Shown one piece after another: positions 13,621 through 13,679 of a DNA stretch of 13,679 bases. A model generated the notes under the pieces. The model was not told the DNA's origin. It did not search any database and was given only the letters and a program-made list of their open reading frames with translations. The position numbers were made by a program, and so were the translations under genes. Source of the stretch: Alphaproteobacteria bacterium (GTDB lineage Bacteria > Pseudomonadota > Alphaproteobacteria > CAAHEQ01 > UBA3637). Location: positions 1-13,679 of the forward strand of contig CAAHEQ010000088.1 of NCBI GenBank assembly GCA_900772625.1, read 5' to 3'. The number at the start of each line of letters is the position of its first letter. Positions within the stretch are counted from its first letter, which is position 1.

Positions 13621-13679
13621 TTACGGATCGCATGAAGAACCATTTGCGGGGTCACCTGAGGTTGAGCAGTAGCAGTTTA
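13621..13679 (-). CDS. Partial cysteine-rich protein, C-terminus only
   Basis: The last 18 residues of a minus-strand frame that enters from the right edge read NCYCSTSGDPANGSSCDP and then stop (TAA at 13623-13621). The frame is supported by the terminator directly after it and by its resemblance to the fragment at 13425-13511. The pattern C-x-C-S-x-x-G-x-P-x-N-G-x-x-C-D suggests a small disulfide-bonded or metal-binding tail of an exported protein. The body of the gene, and so its function, is outside the window. Confidence 0.5.
   Translation of the reverse strand, partial: NCYCSTSGDPANGSSCDP

Overview
The window looks like a piece of chromosome from an alphaproteobacterium with a moderately AT-rich genome. 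Several things point that way: Der carries the NKxE form of the first G4 motif, which is frequent in alphaproteobacteria; a YfgM-like TPR membrane protein lies directly upstream of der; MCE/MlaD and DUF2155 genes are adjacent; lpxC implies a lipid A outer membrane; and rpsD stands alone instead of in an alpha operon. The DUF3943 protein and the small secreted C-type-lectin-like protein resemble families I associate with host- or gut-associated alphaproteobacteria, but the taxon is an inference. There is no transposase, phage gene, tRNA, rRNA or CRISPR array.

Layout. Bases 1-490 hold no large gene. They contain a terminator from a gene to the left, a strong hairpin, a possible 40-residue ORF on the minus strand with a very good ribosome binding site, and two abutting Fur-type iron boxes. 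Bases 491-5471 are a minus-strand block. Read 5' to 3' it runs: a lipoprotein with a gamma-glutamyltransferase fold that lacks the catalytic Thr, two tandem MCE-domain proteins, a DUF2155 protein, then (after a likely new promoter) the TPR protein and der. Bases 5464-10931 are a plus-strand block: a BepA-like M48 metalloprotease, lpxC, an Sfp-type phosphopantetheinyl transferase, then (after a near-consensus promoter) two unrecognised proteins that look like old tandem paralogues, and queH. Bases 10956-11735 hold a DUF3943 protein on the minus strand. Bases 12117-13334 hold a secreted C-type-lectin-like protein and rpsD on the plus strand. The right edge has a cysteine-rich C-terminus running out of the window on the minus strand, and an older, headless relative of it next to rpsD.

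Function. Much of the window concerns the cell envelope: lipid A synthesis (LpxC), phospholipid transport (MCE proteins), outer-membrane protein quality control (BepA-like protease, TPR protein) and several exported proteins. Ribosome genes (Der, S4) and queuosine synthesis (QueH) make up the rest.

The points most worth a second look are the unrecognised paralogue pair at 8447-10417, the 8-base palindrome that provides both start codons at 5464-5471, the catalytically dead GGT-like lipoprotein, the tandem Fur boxes over a small ORF, and the repeated cysteine-rich tail at the right edge.
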